Part shown: one piece after another, positions 1 through 9,089 of the stretch
Numbering within the stretch: the first letter of the stretch is position 1
Layout of the letters: each line of letters starts with the position of its first letter
Assembly: GCA_964439215.1 (NCBI GenBank)
Contig: CAYTNY010000010.1
Span: 1-39,848 of the forward strand
Length of the DNA: 39,848 bases
DNA from: CAYTNY01 sp964439215
GTDB taxonomy: Bacteria > Oederibacteriota > PGYV01 > CAYTNY01
Direction of reading: 5' to 3'
The notes under the pieces: model-generated
Databases searched by the model: none
What the model was told of the DNA's origin: nothing
Seen by the model: only the letters and a program-made list of their open reading frames with translations
Made by a program: the position numbers and the translations under genes

Positions 1-100
1 TTTCAGAAAAATAACTTTAAATACCCCTCATTATCATTCCGTATTATATTGCAGCACGCGTAAAAGGTCAAATCAAAAGAATAATGTTGTTTTTTTATAT

Positions 101-451
101 AGATTGCAAGTTTTATTGCAACACTTAATAGAATCAAAGTCCTTTTTTTTGCACATACCGGAGCACTTAATTCATACAGTTATTTATGTTTTCCTCAGGA
201 CACTTTCCTATCCCATAGTTCTGTCCCTTACCCACATTTCTTGTTTTAAGCGTTAACTTGTATTACAAAGTATCCTGCCGCTGCTTAACCCTCTCCCTAT
301 TCCTTTTTCGGTATTTTTCTGATTATATTTATAGTAAATACCGGCAAAGCATGAAAGCATTCATCCTTTGCTCATAGAGGGAGAGGAACATGGTTTATAT
401 TTCGATGTATTTTCGGATGCTTTAGGTGTTGCAATTCATTTTACAATTCAG
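101..451 (+). repeat. Dispersed nested palindromic repeat, copy 1
   Basis: First of three related intergenic elements (others at 1007-1333 and 23910-24332), all in the same orientation. The left end carries ATTGCAACAC and the right end carries GTGTTGCAAT, so the outer ends form imperfect terminal inverted repeats of roughly 25-30 bases. The shared left arm continues through a TTAATTCATACAGTTATTTA stretch. The centre (289-386) is cassette B, bounded by CCTCTCCCT and AGGGAGAGG, with an internal hairpin around 344-370. Cassette A of the other copies is absent here. No transposase lies inside, so it resembles a MITE or a non-autonomous mobile element. The right end abuts the decayed tail of a GIY-YIG gene. 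Confidence 0.85.
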
Positions 452-458
452 CCAAGGA

Positions 459-724
459 TTATTCTGACAAAGATTTTCTTAGAATTTATTTAAGCATTGT
501 TTTGCCTTAAGATGTTTTAAAACAGGATTCGCGTCTTAGGGCGTCTTCTTTTGATTTATGGCCTTCAAAATAAACCAGTTCTATAGGTAATCGTTTTTTG
601 GCGGATATATTCTTACCGCGTTGATGTTCCTTGATTCTGCGCTCAAAGTCGTTGGTGAAAAACCGATATAAAATTTATTATCTTTGCGGCTTAACAGAAT
701 ATAAGTATAGTAGAATCCCTCCAT
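459..724 (-). pseudogene. GIY-YIG endonuclease-like gene, frameshifted and truncated
   Basis: Starting at ATG 724 behind a GAGG ribosome binding site, the reading frame gives MEGFYYTYILLSRKDNKFYI followed by GF, the classic start of a short GIY-YIG domain protein. At a run of five Ts near 660-665 the frame breaks. The next frame continues with TNDFERRIKEHQRGKN, then KKRLPIELVYFEGHKSKEDA and LRRESCFKTS, which are the expected middle and end of this family. It then meets a stop at 507-509. Beyond that stop the same frame still reads GKTMLK and ILRKSLSE between further stops, which looks like the eroded C-terminus. At least one frameshift plus in-frame stops make it a pseudogene. Members of this family are about 80-95 residues and are often mobile or found singly. 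Repeat copy 1 lies directly downstream. Confidence 0.8.
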
Positions 725-852
725 AAATCACGCCTCTATATTGCTATGCCATTTACTGCCTTCAGGTATAAAAAAACTCCCTGCATCATTCGTAAACTCC
801 GGTGCGGAACTAAGTATGGCGCGCCATAAACCCGAACGCAGTGAGTGGTTTA

Positions 853-928
853 TGGCTCCTCGGGTAGGACTCGAACCTACGACAGGGTGATTAACAGTCA
901 CCTGCTCTACCGACTGAGCTACCGAGGA
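853..928 (-). tRNA. tRNA-Asn (anticodon GTT)
   Basis: The minus strand folds into a full cloverleaf of 76 bases. The acceptor stem is TCCTCGG with CCGAGGA, the anticodon loop is CTGTTAA on a GGTGA/TCACC stem, and the T-loop is GTTCGAGTC. The 3' CCA is encoded at 853-855. The anticodon GTT reads Asn codons. A near-consensus sigma-70 promoter lies just upstream (949-977). Confidence 0.95.
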
Positions 929-948
929 ACCTTGTCAATCAGATACAT

Positions 949-977
949 AAATTATCACAATAGAAGGGTGATGTCAA
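949..977 (-). promoter_or_regulatory. Sigma-70-type promoter for tRNA-Asn
   Basis: On the minus strand TTGACA (972-977) is followed after 17 bases by TAATTT (949-954). Initiation would fall about 15 bases before the tRNA. Repeat copy 2 begins 30 bases upstream of the -35 box. Confidence 0.7.
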
Positions 978-1006
978 TATTTTTTGTTTTTATGTCGTTT
1001 TCCTAT

Positions 1007-1333
1007 AGATTGCAAGTTTTATTGCAACACTTAATAGAATCAAAGTCCTTTTTTTTTTGCACATACCGAAGCGCTTAATTCATACAGTTATTTATGTTTC
1101 CTTTAGGACACTTTCCTATCCCATAGAGCTGTCCCTTACCCACATTTCTTGTTTTAAGCGTTAACTTGTATTACAAAGTATCCTGCCGCTGCTTAACCCT
1201 CTCCAAGAGTATGTAACAGGCAAAAAACCGCCTGTAACATACTCTATCCTCTCCCGTAGAGGGAGAGGGGAATGGTTTATATTCCTATGTATTTTCGGCT
1301 GTTTTAGGTGTTGCAATTCATTTTACACTTCAG
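1007..1333 (+). repeat. Dispersed nested palindromic repeat, copy 2
   Basis: This is the same outer sequence as copy 1, in the same orientation, between tRNA-Asn and the end of tlyA. Its centre (about 1197-1269) is cassette A. The cassette is bounded by CCCTCTCC and GGAGAGGG and contains a near-perfect 16-base inverted repeat, with arm AGAGTATGTAACAGGC at 1206-1221 and its complement at 1230-1245 carrying one mismatch. Cassette B is absent. The remainder of 929-1379 holds only the tRNA promoter and nothing else I can recognise. Confidence 0.85.
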
Positions 1334-1379
1334 CTTTATGTCGTTTTCCTTCCGGGGCCGCAAATAATTTAACTCCGGC

Positions 1380-2108
1380 TCACTCTGCGCATTTCATATG
1401 GGCCAGAAACTCCCTGTTGCCTTCGGTCCCGAGTATAGGCGAATCAATTACCTTTATTATCTTGAATCCATTTTCTTTCGCGCCGGCGAGAACTGTTTCA
1501 AGCGCCTTTTTTATTGTTTTTTCATTTTTCAGGACCCCTTTTTTAACCTTCCCTTTGCCCGCTTCAAACTGCGGTTTAACCAGGACTATCATGTCGCTTT
1601 CCGGGGCGCAAAAGCCTTTCAGCGCCGGGAATACCTTCACCAGTGATATAAAGCTAAGATCCGCACAGACAACATCAAACTTCTTTCCCGGCGTATATTC
1701 CCTGATATCTGTTTTTTCAGCATTCTTAACCCGCGGGTCCTCATCCAGCGAATAATGCAGCTGCCCGCTTCCGACATCAACAGCATCTACTGCAGCAGCG
1801 CCGTTTCTCAAAAGGCACTCGGTAAATCCTCCGGTAGATGCACCCGCATCAAGACATTTTTTTCCGTTCACATTTATCTCAAACTCTTTAAGCGCGTGAT
1901 GAAGTTTAAGCCCTGAACGGCTCACAAAAGCCAGCGGGCTGTATTCATCGGCTTCAAGCTCTATCCTGTCATTTTCTTTTAATTCATAACCTGCCTTCTT
2001 TATAACTTTCCCGTTCACTTTCACGAGGCCCGCCTTAACCGCTCTTGCGGCCCTGCTCCTCGTGTCACAGAGTCCTGTTTCAACCATCGCATTATCAAGC
2101 CTTCGCAT
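1380..2108 (-). CDS. tlyA: TlyA-family rRNA (cytidine-2'-O)-methyltransferase
   Basis: The protein has 242 residues. An N-terminal S4 RNA-binding domain (about 1-60, opening MRRLDNAMVETGL) leads into a FtsJ-type Rossmann methyltransferase with the SAM-binding motif CLDAGASTGGFTECLL. Family knowledge: TlyA proteins methylate 2'-O of cytidines in 16S and/or 23S rRNA, and were historically called hemolysins. The ATG at 2108 is chosen because GGAG lies about 6 bases upstream; an in-frame start 24 bases earlier lacks such a site. The start overlaps the end of the preceding membrane-protease gene by 14 bases, so the two are probably translationally coupled. It is the last gene of the long operon, and I see no convincing terminator after it. 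Confidence 0.9.
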   Translation of the reverse strand: MRRLDNAMVETGLCDTRSRAARAVKAGLVKVNGKVIKKAGYELKENDRIELEADEYSPLAFVSRSGLKLHHALKEFEINVNGKKCLDAGASTGGFTECLLRNGAAAVDAVDVGSGQLHYSLDEDPRVKNAEKTDIREYTPGKKFDVVCADLSFISLVKVFPALKGFCAPESDMIVLVKPQFEAGKGKVKKGVLKNEKTIKKALETVLAGAKENGFKIIKVIDSPILGTEGNREFLAHMKCAE

Positions 2109-2694
2109 TTTTTTCTCCTTTTCCGATAACAAACATCATAAACCCTAAAAGTATCACAAGATCAAAAACAAAATGAAACGACATTGCCGCCGCCATTCCC
2201 AGATATTCATAAAAATAACCTATAAGCGCGCTTACCAAAAACATAAGCATGCCGAAAAACATCATATTCCTGCTTTTGGGATTAAAATATCCGTGAATAA
2301 ATATGAATATAAACGATGTGAACCAGATCCCCAGAAAAGACTGAACAACACCTCTGAAAAGGATCTCTTCGCATATCCCTGAAACAAGCGCAAGTATAAA
2401 AACATCCCAATAATTCATCCGGTAATACGATATCAGCCCGCTTAAAATCTGCTTCATTTCCCTGAAATAATCAGCCTTTATGGTAAAATACGCGGTAAAA
2501 ACACCCAGAATCATCCCCGCTCCGCTTCCGGCGGCCAGCTGCAGCCATACAGGTTCTTTATTTATAAAATCAATTACAAATCCTTTATACGAAAAAACAT
2601 GTATTGACCAGCCTATAAATACAAGGCCCAGCTCCATGCCGAGCATAATTATGTAGTAAAGTTTTTTGTTTCCGTATTCTTTTTCTGTTTCCAT
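2095..2694 (-). CDS. CPBP-family intramembrane metalloprotease (Abi/Rce1-like)
   Basis: This is a 199-residue, very hydrophobic protein with several membrane segments. It carries the three CPBP motifs in order: EEILFR (Glu109, Glu110, Arg114), a Phe-rich segment ending in His134, and HFVFDL (His174). In this family (PF02517) the Glu and His residues bind the catalytic metal, and members resemble eukaryotic Rce1 prenyl-protein proteases or bacteriocin-immunity proteins. The substrate here cannot be inferred. The start at 2694 follows AGGAG at 7-base spacing and lies 25 bases after def. Upstream in-frame codons would run into def and are unlikely to be used. It is embedded in an envelope and translation operon. 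Confidence 0.82.
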   Translation of the reverse strand: METEKEYGNKKLYYIIMLGMELGLVFIGWSIHVFSYKGFVIDFINKEPVWLQLAAGSGAGMILGVFTAYFTIKADYFREMKQILSGLISYYRMNYWDVFILALVSGICEEILFRGVVQSFLGIWFTSFIFIFIHGYFNPKSRNMMFFGMLMFLVSALIGYFYEYLGMAAAMSFHFVFDLVILLGFMMFVIGKGEKNAKA

Positions 2695-2719
2695 TTCAAA
2701 CTCCTGTTTTATTATTTTT

Positions 2720-3214
2720 TCAGAGTTTTGTTTTTCTTCTGAACAGATCCCTTTTAACACTTTTAATCCTGTCAACAAACAACACGCCGTCAAGATGATC
2801 TATCTCGTGCTGTATTATTACTGCTTCAAATCCGGAAGCTTCGGCCGTTCTTTTTTTTCCCTGTATATCCGTATATTCAAATCCGATTTTATCCGCCCTC
2901 TCAACATTACCCGTATAATCAGGAACACTCAAACACCCTTCCCTGTTTATGGAACCCCCTTCTTTATTCAGTATGACAGGATTAATCATCACCAGTTTCC
3001 CGCTGCTTTTCTTTGTTTTTTTATTCAAGGAAGAATCCGTTATAACGGCTCTTTTTAAAACGCCCGTCTGCGGGGCAGCGACTCCCACGCATCCTTTATT
3101 CAAATACATTGTTTTCTCCAGTGACTCCAGAAAGGCAATTAATTCTCCGTCAATTTCCCTTATTTCCCGGCTTTTTTCCCTCAGCACAGGCGCCGGAAAC
3201 AGAAAAATATTCAT
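2720..3214 (-). CDS. def: Peptide deformylase
   Basis: This 164-residue protein removes the formyl group from the N-terminal methionine of nascent proteins. All three deformylase motifs are present: CVGVAAPQ (42-49), EGCLSVP (92-98, metal ligand Cys94) and QHEIDHLDG (135-143, ligands His136 and His140 with catalytic Glu137). The first Gly of motif 1 is Cys here, a small variation. Its ATG overlaps the stop of the upstream ACT-domain gene in an ATGA arrangement, so translation is probably coupled. It lies in the same transcription unit as lysS and tlyA, which also serve translation. Confidence 0.95.
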   Translation of the reverse strand: MNIFLFPAPVLREKSREIREIDGELIAFLESLEKTMYLNKGCVGVAAPQTGVLKRAVITDSSLNKKTKKSSGKLVMINPVILNKEGGSINREGCLSVPDYTGNVERADKIGFEYTDIQGKKRTAEASGFEAVIIQHEIDHLDGVLFVDRIKSVKRDLFRRKTKL

Positions 3215-3753
3215 AGTATATCGGTATCAACCATATTGATATTTACTTTAACGCCTATTTTCCGGGCGGCAAGTTTAAGTTCTTTTTCCAGCTTTTTTAT
3301 GCCTGTTTTCCCCGGCACATCAACTTCCATAAACATATAATATGCGTGCGGCTTTACTTTTTCCGAACTTTTTGTCTCAAGATCAATTATATTAACATCG
3401 TTTTTATAAAGAATTTTTGTTATTTCATTTACAATCCCGGGTTTATCCGCACCGCTTATGGAAAGCAGATATATCCCGCCTTCTTCATTATACTCAATAC
3501 AGTCTTTTTCAGTGATCTTTCTTATATCAACGCCCATATCGTTTTTTCTTCTGAAATCCCTGATATCTTCCCTGAAATCTTTTTTGGAATACTTTCCATC
3601 ATGGGAAACCATCATGATCATGGAAAATGTCCTGCGCAGGAGTATCATTGATGAATCTTCTATATTGAAATTATATTTCTTAAGTATCTTTGTAATCTTA
3701 TAAACAACACCTTTTCTGTCCACACCGCCTGCCACAATAAGCAACCGTTCCAT
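3211..3753 (-). CDS. Tandem ACT-domain protein, GcvR-like
   Basis: The product has 180 residues. Two ACT-type ligand-binding domains are visible, each opening with a signature resembling (D)xxGxVxxITxxL: DRKGVVYKITKILKKYNFNI near the start and ADKPGIVNEITKILYKNDVN in the second half. This architecture matches the GcvR/ACT-only family, whose members bind amino acids and act as regulators, for example of glycine cleavage in E. coli. No DNA-binding or enzymatic domain is attached. The start at 3753 has GGAGG four bases upstream. It is followed by def with a 4-base overlap and preceded by tamB after 77 bases. The target is unknown, so the glycine-cleavage role is inference only. Confidence 0.8.
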   Translation of the reverse strand: MERLLIVAGGVDRKGVVYKITKILKKYNFNIEDSSMILLRRTFSMIMMVSHDGKYSKKDFREDIRDFRRKNDMGVDIRKITEKDCIEYNEEGGIYLLSISGADKPGIVNEITKILYKNDVNIIDLETKSSEKVKPHAYYMFMEVDVPGKTGIKKLEKELKLAARKIGVKVNINMVDTDIL

Positions 3754-3830
3754 TTCGCCTCCCTGTTTTTTCTTATTTTTATCACGGGTATGCCCCGCAT
3801 AACACATATCAGCATTTCCGGGCGCCGGGC

Positions 3831-6800
3831 CTATTCCTCACCCCAGCTTCCGAATTCAAACCTTGTTTCTATGCCTCCAAATCCTTCAAACGTATAGCCT
3901 AAATTCGCCTCTTCACCGAAAAAAGTTCCTCTCATTATAAATTTTGTCGCCTCGTCAATCGTGTATTCCATGCCGAGGGTCTGCTCAGTATAAAGGCCTA
4001 TGTTTGTATCATCAAGCAGCTTCAGATTATAATCCACATAGAACTGATCCGTAAAATATTTCCCGATGCCTACTTCCAGTCTTTTCTGGGCGGTTACAGT
4101 CGTTCCCTGCTCCGGATCCGCCATAACATAACCGGCAACAGGAACATCAATATCAAGAACATCAAAAGGAGTGTACTGTTTTATTTCCGAACTGGCCCTC
4201 TTCATCCAGAAACTCGCAACCGCATCAGCAAGCTTAAGATAGTCTGATTCATCCAGGGGCCTTTGCGGATCATAATCCCTTCCGAAAGTAATAATATGCA
4301 GCAGGCGGTTTTGTGCGTTTCTTATCAGCGTGGGCGAAGAAGTAAGTTCTATCTTTGCGTCTCCCACTCTTCCCCAAACATGAAGATTTACCGTCAGATC
4401 CTCAACCCGGTTTTCCTCTTCCAGTCTTATTTTCCTGTAAACAGCGCTTGCCCATACGTCCAGAACCGGAAGCGCCTGTCCGTCAAACATTGCTTTTGAA
4501 ACTCTTCTGTCATCAACGCGGAACTCCGTATTCATATACTTATAAAGCCCCCTGCCCACTTCAAGGGTGCCGTATAATTTCAGATTCCTGCCGCTGTCCC
4601 TCAGCCGGAGCGCTTTTTCTTTAAAATCTATCATAACATCCGCATAATTATTCAGATAACTGCTGTAAAATTTCACATTGTCTCCGCCGTACACATCAAC
4701 ATCCCAGTTTATTCTCATCGCATAATTATCTTCAGGGTTTATTCCGCGCTCCTCCCCTTCTGTTGTTTTTATTTTTATGGGATACAGATATGTAAAATCA
4801 TGGACGTTAAAAACACCTTTAATATTCGGCGCTTCTATGGGCCCGGTTATTTCAAGATCAATATCGGCATCCCCTCTTAAATACTCCATATAATCGGTAT
4901 CCGTAAACCGTATGCTGTCGCCGATACTCGTAACTTTCCAGTTAACTTCGTGTATTTTATTGAATTTCATCGTACCGCCGAAATTTTCCGTCAGGTTTTC
5001 TATCTTTAGGGACCCCTTTTCTGTATCTCCGCTCAATCCGTATATGTTTATTTTATTATCAGAAATAAGTACATTGGCGTCCACGCTGTTTAATTCCTTA
5101 AACAGATATTTCATTCTGACTTTTCCGTCCGTAATGTCAAGTTTTCCGCTCATTGAAGGAAATTCTTTTGTTCCTTTTATTCTTATATCGAAATTGGTGT
5201 TTCCCGAAGCAGTTTCAATAAAATCAAGAAAATTAATAACAGACAGATCCCCTTCTTTCATTGTTATTTTCAGATCCATAGGAACGCCCGCAAGTTTTTC
5301 CGATGCTTTGTCCGACATCGGCACCGGTATTCTTCCTTCAAAATTTATGTTGTATTTATCCGTTTTTGATATGATAACAGGCTCTACGGGAGAGAAGTCT
5401 ATCCAGTCATCCTTTAAAGAAAGCAGAGCATTTGCCAAATCAAAATCAATGCCTATAAAACTTCCGTCCCTTATGGAAACATACATCGTCAGAGCAAGGC
5501 CCCGCTTCATATTTCTTGAAATTTTAACAGTACCGTCAAGATCTCCGCTCCAGGTCATTCCAATACCGATAAGATCATCCACCATCTGAGGATCAAGCCC
5601 TTTTCCTTCAATAACAACATCAGAATCACCTGTTTCTCCTGCTAATTCCCCCGAAACATCCAGCATAAACTGTCCGCCGTCCCCTCTTATTTTTAATTTA
5701 TTAAATAAAACACCGCCCTCAGGGAATGCTATATCTCCGTCTATTAAGCTTTCCCCCCGCCGTGTATTAAGCTTTATTCCCTTCTCGTCATAATAAACTT
5801 TTATCTGAAAAGGTTTGAACGTATGCTTTTTAAAACCCAAACTCTCAGATATAACTATCCCGTCAATAATTGTTTTTTCGCCGAGAACGACTCTCCCGTC
5901 AAACACCAGCGGCCCGTAAAGATCATTCCCTTTCATTTTAAAGCCCTTCCAGTCCGTTATAAGCATAACTCCCAGTTCATTATCTTCTTTAATATCAATA
6001 TAGGTTTCCCCGAAATTTATATATGTTTTTCTGTAATTAAGAAAACCTCTTCCGAAATGCAGCCGTTTATCCTTATAACTGTATTTTACGCTCAGATCAT
6101 CAAAATTAAATTCAGGAAAAGCTCCGCTGAAAAACATAATATCACCCTTGCTTTCCAGGTCATCCGGCCTCCCTTTTACATAGCCCTTCCCGTTCACCCT
6201 GCCTGATACAAGTTTTTCCAGGGATACAACAGCAGTCATTTTTTCCATAAGAATGTTTATCAGTTCATATTCGAGATTGACCCGGTATAATTCATAATCC
6301 GCCCCCTTTTTCACAACGCTTATATTTCCGTTTGTTTTCAGAGAACCGCTTTTCTGGGAAACATTCAGCGACGCGGACAGATTATTCAGCCGGCCCCGCA
6401 TTTTCACTTTCCCGCTTAAAGCCTCGTCTTCTTTCAGGCCCTCCCTGTTTATACCCGCCAGCCGGTAAAACGGATACAGATCAGCTTCTTTTAATTCCGC
6501 CTGAATATCAACATCAGGATTCTCGCCGCCCAGCACCCTTCCTCGTACAGAATAAACTTCCCCCCATGAAAGTTTAAATTCTTCAATATTCTCTCCTATA
6601 CTTCTGAGAGAAGCATCCATATCCTCATAACTATTCCCGTTCAGGACAATACCTGTTGCTCTTATACTATTGACGGTTTCCTTCAGTTCTTCGGTAATTA
6701 CAAACTTTGAGTGCTGGACAAAATCAGCCTTTGCGTAAAGATGATCATTGACCGTATAATTTCTCATCTGCCCTTTTGTCTGCAGCATCATACTTCCGTC

Positions 6801-9065
6801 CCTGCGTATAAAATATCTGCCGTTTATATCCAAAAAGCCTTCATCCTGCCTCACTGATATTTTATTTATATTAAAATCATTGTTTTCTCCGGAAACATCC
6901 ACTTCAAAACTCCGGTAAATGCCGGTTTCAAAAACGCTGTTTATGTTTATCGCCCCGGCATACCCGCTTGTTTCTTTTTTTACAACCGCCCTCCCGTTTA
7001 TTATTCCTCCGCCAAAAAAATCAACCCCTGTTATTTCTTTAACCGCATCTCCTTCCAGCCCGTTCACGTCCATCTCAAGATCGAATTTTCTGTCCCTGAC
7101 AGAAAATTCGCCTTTGCCTTTCAGCCGATCCCCGAAATTTATCCGTTTTATCCTTACATACTGATCCCCGTAATTAACGTCAACATAAAAAGGATAGTCT
7201 TTTCCTTTTATCATAAGATCCGCTATATCCATATTGAGTTCCACCCGGGGAGAATCCGGGACCCCCGATGCTTTAACGTCCGCCTTTATTGTGCCGTCTA
7301 CTTGTTTTTCTTTCAGATAATCAGGCCGGAGCTCCGCAATCGCAACATTATCGGCATCCGCTCTCAGGTCCATGAGATTATTTCTGAAATCAATAAAGCC
7401 TTTTACGCCTGCCAGGAAACGCCCTCTGTTTTTTATATTGAACTCCTTGAATTCAAGTCTTTCCTCCGCAGTTTTCAGGCCGGCGGTCAGGGTGACATTT
7501 TTATAATTGCCCGTATCAAAGTAACAGGCTCCTTTTATTGTTTTTCTTTTCATCTCATATTTAAAATCCATGTCTATATCCGCAAAAACCATTTCTTTAT
7601 AACTCACTCTTGACGAATCCGCGCGGATAGACACCTCGGGTTCGGACGATCTGCCTTTTGCCGTTATATTCAGATTTATTCTGCCTTTCGGCCCGCTGTC
7701 TTTAATCAGCCGCGAGAAATCAAATCCGGCAACTCTTATTCCCATGTCAGTATTGCCCTGCCCTGCCGCGATCACGCCTTTTCCCGTTATCTCCCCTCCT
7801 CCCAATCGGCCGGAAACCCCGCTGATATTCAGGCTGCCGTCCTTAAAAGAAAATTCTGTATGAATATCTTCAGCCGGCATACCTTTTAATGAACCTTCGT
7901 CCCAGAAGACATCTCCTTTAATATCATTTTTTCCGTTTTTTCCTCTTGCTGTTATCGCCGCCCTTATTCCGCCTTCCATATTATCAGGACTTATTTTTTC
8001 CGCCTGCACACCGCTAAGAACCACTGTGGCATTATAATTTAATCCTTCAAAAACATCCTTGATCTCGCCGTTGGCGCTGCACTTCCCGCCCATAAAATCA
8101 AAATCAAGTTTTTCAACTCTGATATCACTGCCGAAGATTGTCCCAAACATTTTAAGATTTTCAAAGACCATTTCATCCCCCATATTCACAGCTGTTTTAT
8201 CAGCTGAAAAATCCCCCGCAATATTCATTTTTTCCGGGGAAAATTCTTTCCCTGATGCTTTCAGTTCAAACGAAAATATTCCCGCTCCGGCTTTATATTT
8301 TCTATCCGGCGAAAAATAACTGAACCAATGGTTCATATCCCCGCCCTGCAGCCCCAGCGATGCTTTGAACTTCTTTTCAGAAAATGAATAATCAAGACTG
8401 CCTTCAATATTTCTGGAAGTACTGTAGCGTGTTTTTCCGCCGAGAATAACGCTCAGTGTTTCTTCTTTAAAGTCATATGCCAGACTGCCCTTCAGAGAGC
8501 CCGCCTCGGTCCTGAATTCTTTTTCCTTGTCAGAATAAACAAGCGTGCCTTTCTCTACAAAAACCCTGTTCACCGGCAGAGCTGACAACATAGAAAAATC
8601 CACATCTCCCGCACTTCCCGATGCGCCCTGCCCGGGCATATCAAAAACAAACGTTTCCATAAACCGGACCGTATTAAAACCTTTTTCTGATTTTTCTATA
8701 TACACAGTCGGACTGTCAATTATTATATGCGATAAATTTTCTTCTATATTTTTAATCTCACCCCGGCTGCGTATCAGATCAAACACATTAAATCTTATTA
8801 TTATACCGCCTATATCGGCAAATACGCCTTCTTCCGACGTCCTTCCCACAGGCACCGAGATATTTCGTATAACGATATGGTTGAAAATCCCCAGTTCTAT
8901 CCTTTCAATGCTGATATTCTTCCCGGTAGCTTTAAAAACTTCAGCCTCGGCATAGCTTCTTATATGGTCCGTAAAATATCCGGTCTTAAGCACAACCAGA
9001 ATAAGCGCCGCAAGGACCGCCATGGACGCCAAAATCACAGTGAATATTTTTCTGATAAGTTTCAT
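3831..9065 (-). CDS. tamB: TamB-family translocation/assembly module protein (DUF490)
   Basis: This is a very large protein of 1744 residues. It has one N-terminal membrane helix (about 8-30) followed by over 1500 residues of beta-rich AsmA/TamB-like repeats. The C-terminal region (about the last 350 residues) is typical of the TamB/DUF490 domain. Family knowledge: TamB is anchored in the inner membrane, spans the periplasm as a hydrophobic groove, works with an Omp85 partner (TamA or BamA), and is implicated in outer-membrane protein assembly and in phospholipid transport. The ATG at 9065 follows GGGGGAG at about 9 bases; an in-frame TTG 18 bases earlier is less likely. It lies 24 bases after clpC. 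No TamA/BamA gene is adjacent, unlike the usual tamA-tamB pair. Confidence 0.9.
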   Translation of the reverse strand: MKLIRKIFTVILASMAVLAALILVVLKTGYFTDHIRSYAEAEVFKATGKNISIERIELGIFNHIVIRNISVPVGRTSEEGVFADIGGIIIRFNVFDLIRSRGEIKNIEENLSHIIIDSPTVYIEKSEKGFNTVRFMETFVFDMPGQGASGSAGDVDFSMLSALPVNRVFVEKGTLVYSDKEKEFRTEAGSLKGSLAYDFKEETLSVILGGKTRYSTSRNIEGSLDYSFSEKKFKASLGLQGGDMNHWFSYFSPDRKYKAGAGIFSFELKASGKEFSPEKMNIAGDFSADKTAVNMGDEMVFENLKMFGTIFGSDIRVEKLDFDFMGGKCSANGEIKDVFEGLNYNATVVLSGVQAEKISPDNMEGGIRAAITARGKNGKNDIKGDVFWDEGSLKGMPAEDIHTEFSFKDGSLNISGVSGRLGGGEITGKGVIAAGQGNTDMGIRVAGFDFSRLIKDSGPKGRINLNITAKGRSSEPEVSIRADSSRVSYKEMVFADIDMDFKYEMKRKTIKGACYFDTGNYKNVTLTAGLKTAEERLEFKEFNIKNRGRFLAGVKGFIDFRNNLMDLRADADNVAIAELRPDYLKEKQVDGTIKADVKASGVPDSPRVELNMDIADLMIKGKDYPFYVDVNYGDQYVRIKRINFGDRLKGKGEFSVRDRKFDLEMDVNGLEGDAVKEITGVDFFGGGIINGRAVVKKETSGYAGAININSVFETGIYRSFEVDVSGENNDFNINKISVRQDEGFLDINGRYFIRRDGSMMLQTKGQMRNYTVNDHLYAKADFVQHSKFVITEELKETVNSIRATGIVLNGNSYEDMDASLRSIGENIEEFKLSWGEVYSVRGRVLGGENPDVDIQAELKEADLYPFYRLAGINREGLKEDEALSGKVKMRGRLNNLSASLNVSQKSGSLKTNGNISVVKKGADYELYRVNLEYELINILMEKMTAVVSLEKLVSGRVNGKGYVKGRPDDLESKGDIMFFSGAFPEFNFDDLSVKYSYKDKRLHFGRGFLNYRKTYINFGETYIDIKEDNELGVMLITDWKGFKMKGNDLYGPLVFDGRVVLGEKTIIDGIVISESLGFKKHTFKPFQIKVYYDEKGIKLNTRRGESLIDGDIAFPEGGVLFNKLKIRGDGGQFMLDVSGELAGETGDSDVVIEGKGLDPQMVDDLIGIGMTWSGDLDGTVKISRNMKRGLALTMYVSIRDGSFIGIDFDLANALLSLKDDWIDFSPVEPVIISKTDKYNINFEGRIPVPMSDKASEKLAGVPMDLKITMKEGDLSVINFLDFIETASGNTNFDIRIKGTKEFPSMSGKLDITDGKVRMKYLFKELNSVDANVLISDNKINIYGLSGDTEKGSLKIENLTENFGGTMKFNKIHEVNWKVTSIGDSIRFTDTDYMEYLRGDADIDLEITGPIEAPNIKGVFNVHDFTYLYPIKIKTTEGEERGINPEDNYAMRINWDVDVYGGDNVKFYSSYLNNYADVMIDFKEKALRLRDSGRNLKLYGTLEVGRGLYKYMNTEFRVDDRRVSKAMFDGQALPVLDVWASAVYRKIRLEEENRVEDLTVNLHVWGRVGDAKIELTSSPTLIRNAQNRLLHIITFGRDYDPQRPLDESDYLKLADAVASFWMKRASSEIKQYTPFDVLDIDVPVAGYVMADPEQGTTVTAQKRLEVGIGKYFTDQFYVDYNLKLLDDTNIGLYTEQTLGMEYTIDEATKFIMRGTFFGEEANLGYTFEGFGGIETRFEFGSWGEE

Positions 9066-9089
9066 AAAAGATTTCTCCCCCAATCCGGG

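Noticed and set aside
845..1078. Plus-strand open frame across tRNA-Asn
   Set aside because: It overlaps the tRNA gene antisense and its promoter, and extends into repeat copy 2. No ribosome binding site or family is seen.
4912..5589. Long plus-strand open frames opposite tamB
   Set aside because: They are antisense shadows of tamB, without start signals, and their protein composition is Ser/Phe/Ile-rich as expected for mirrored coding sequence.
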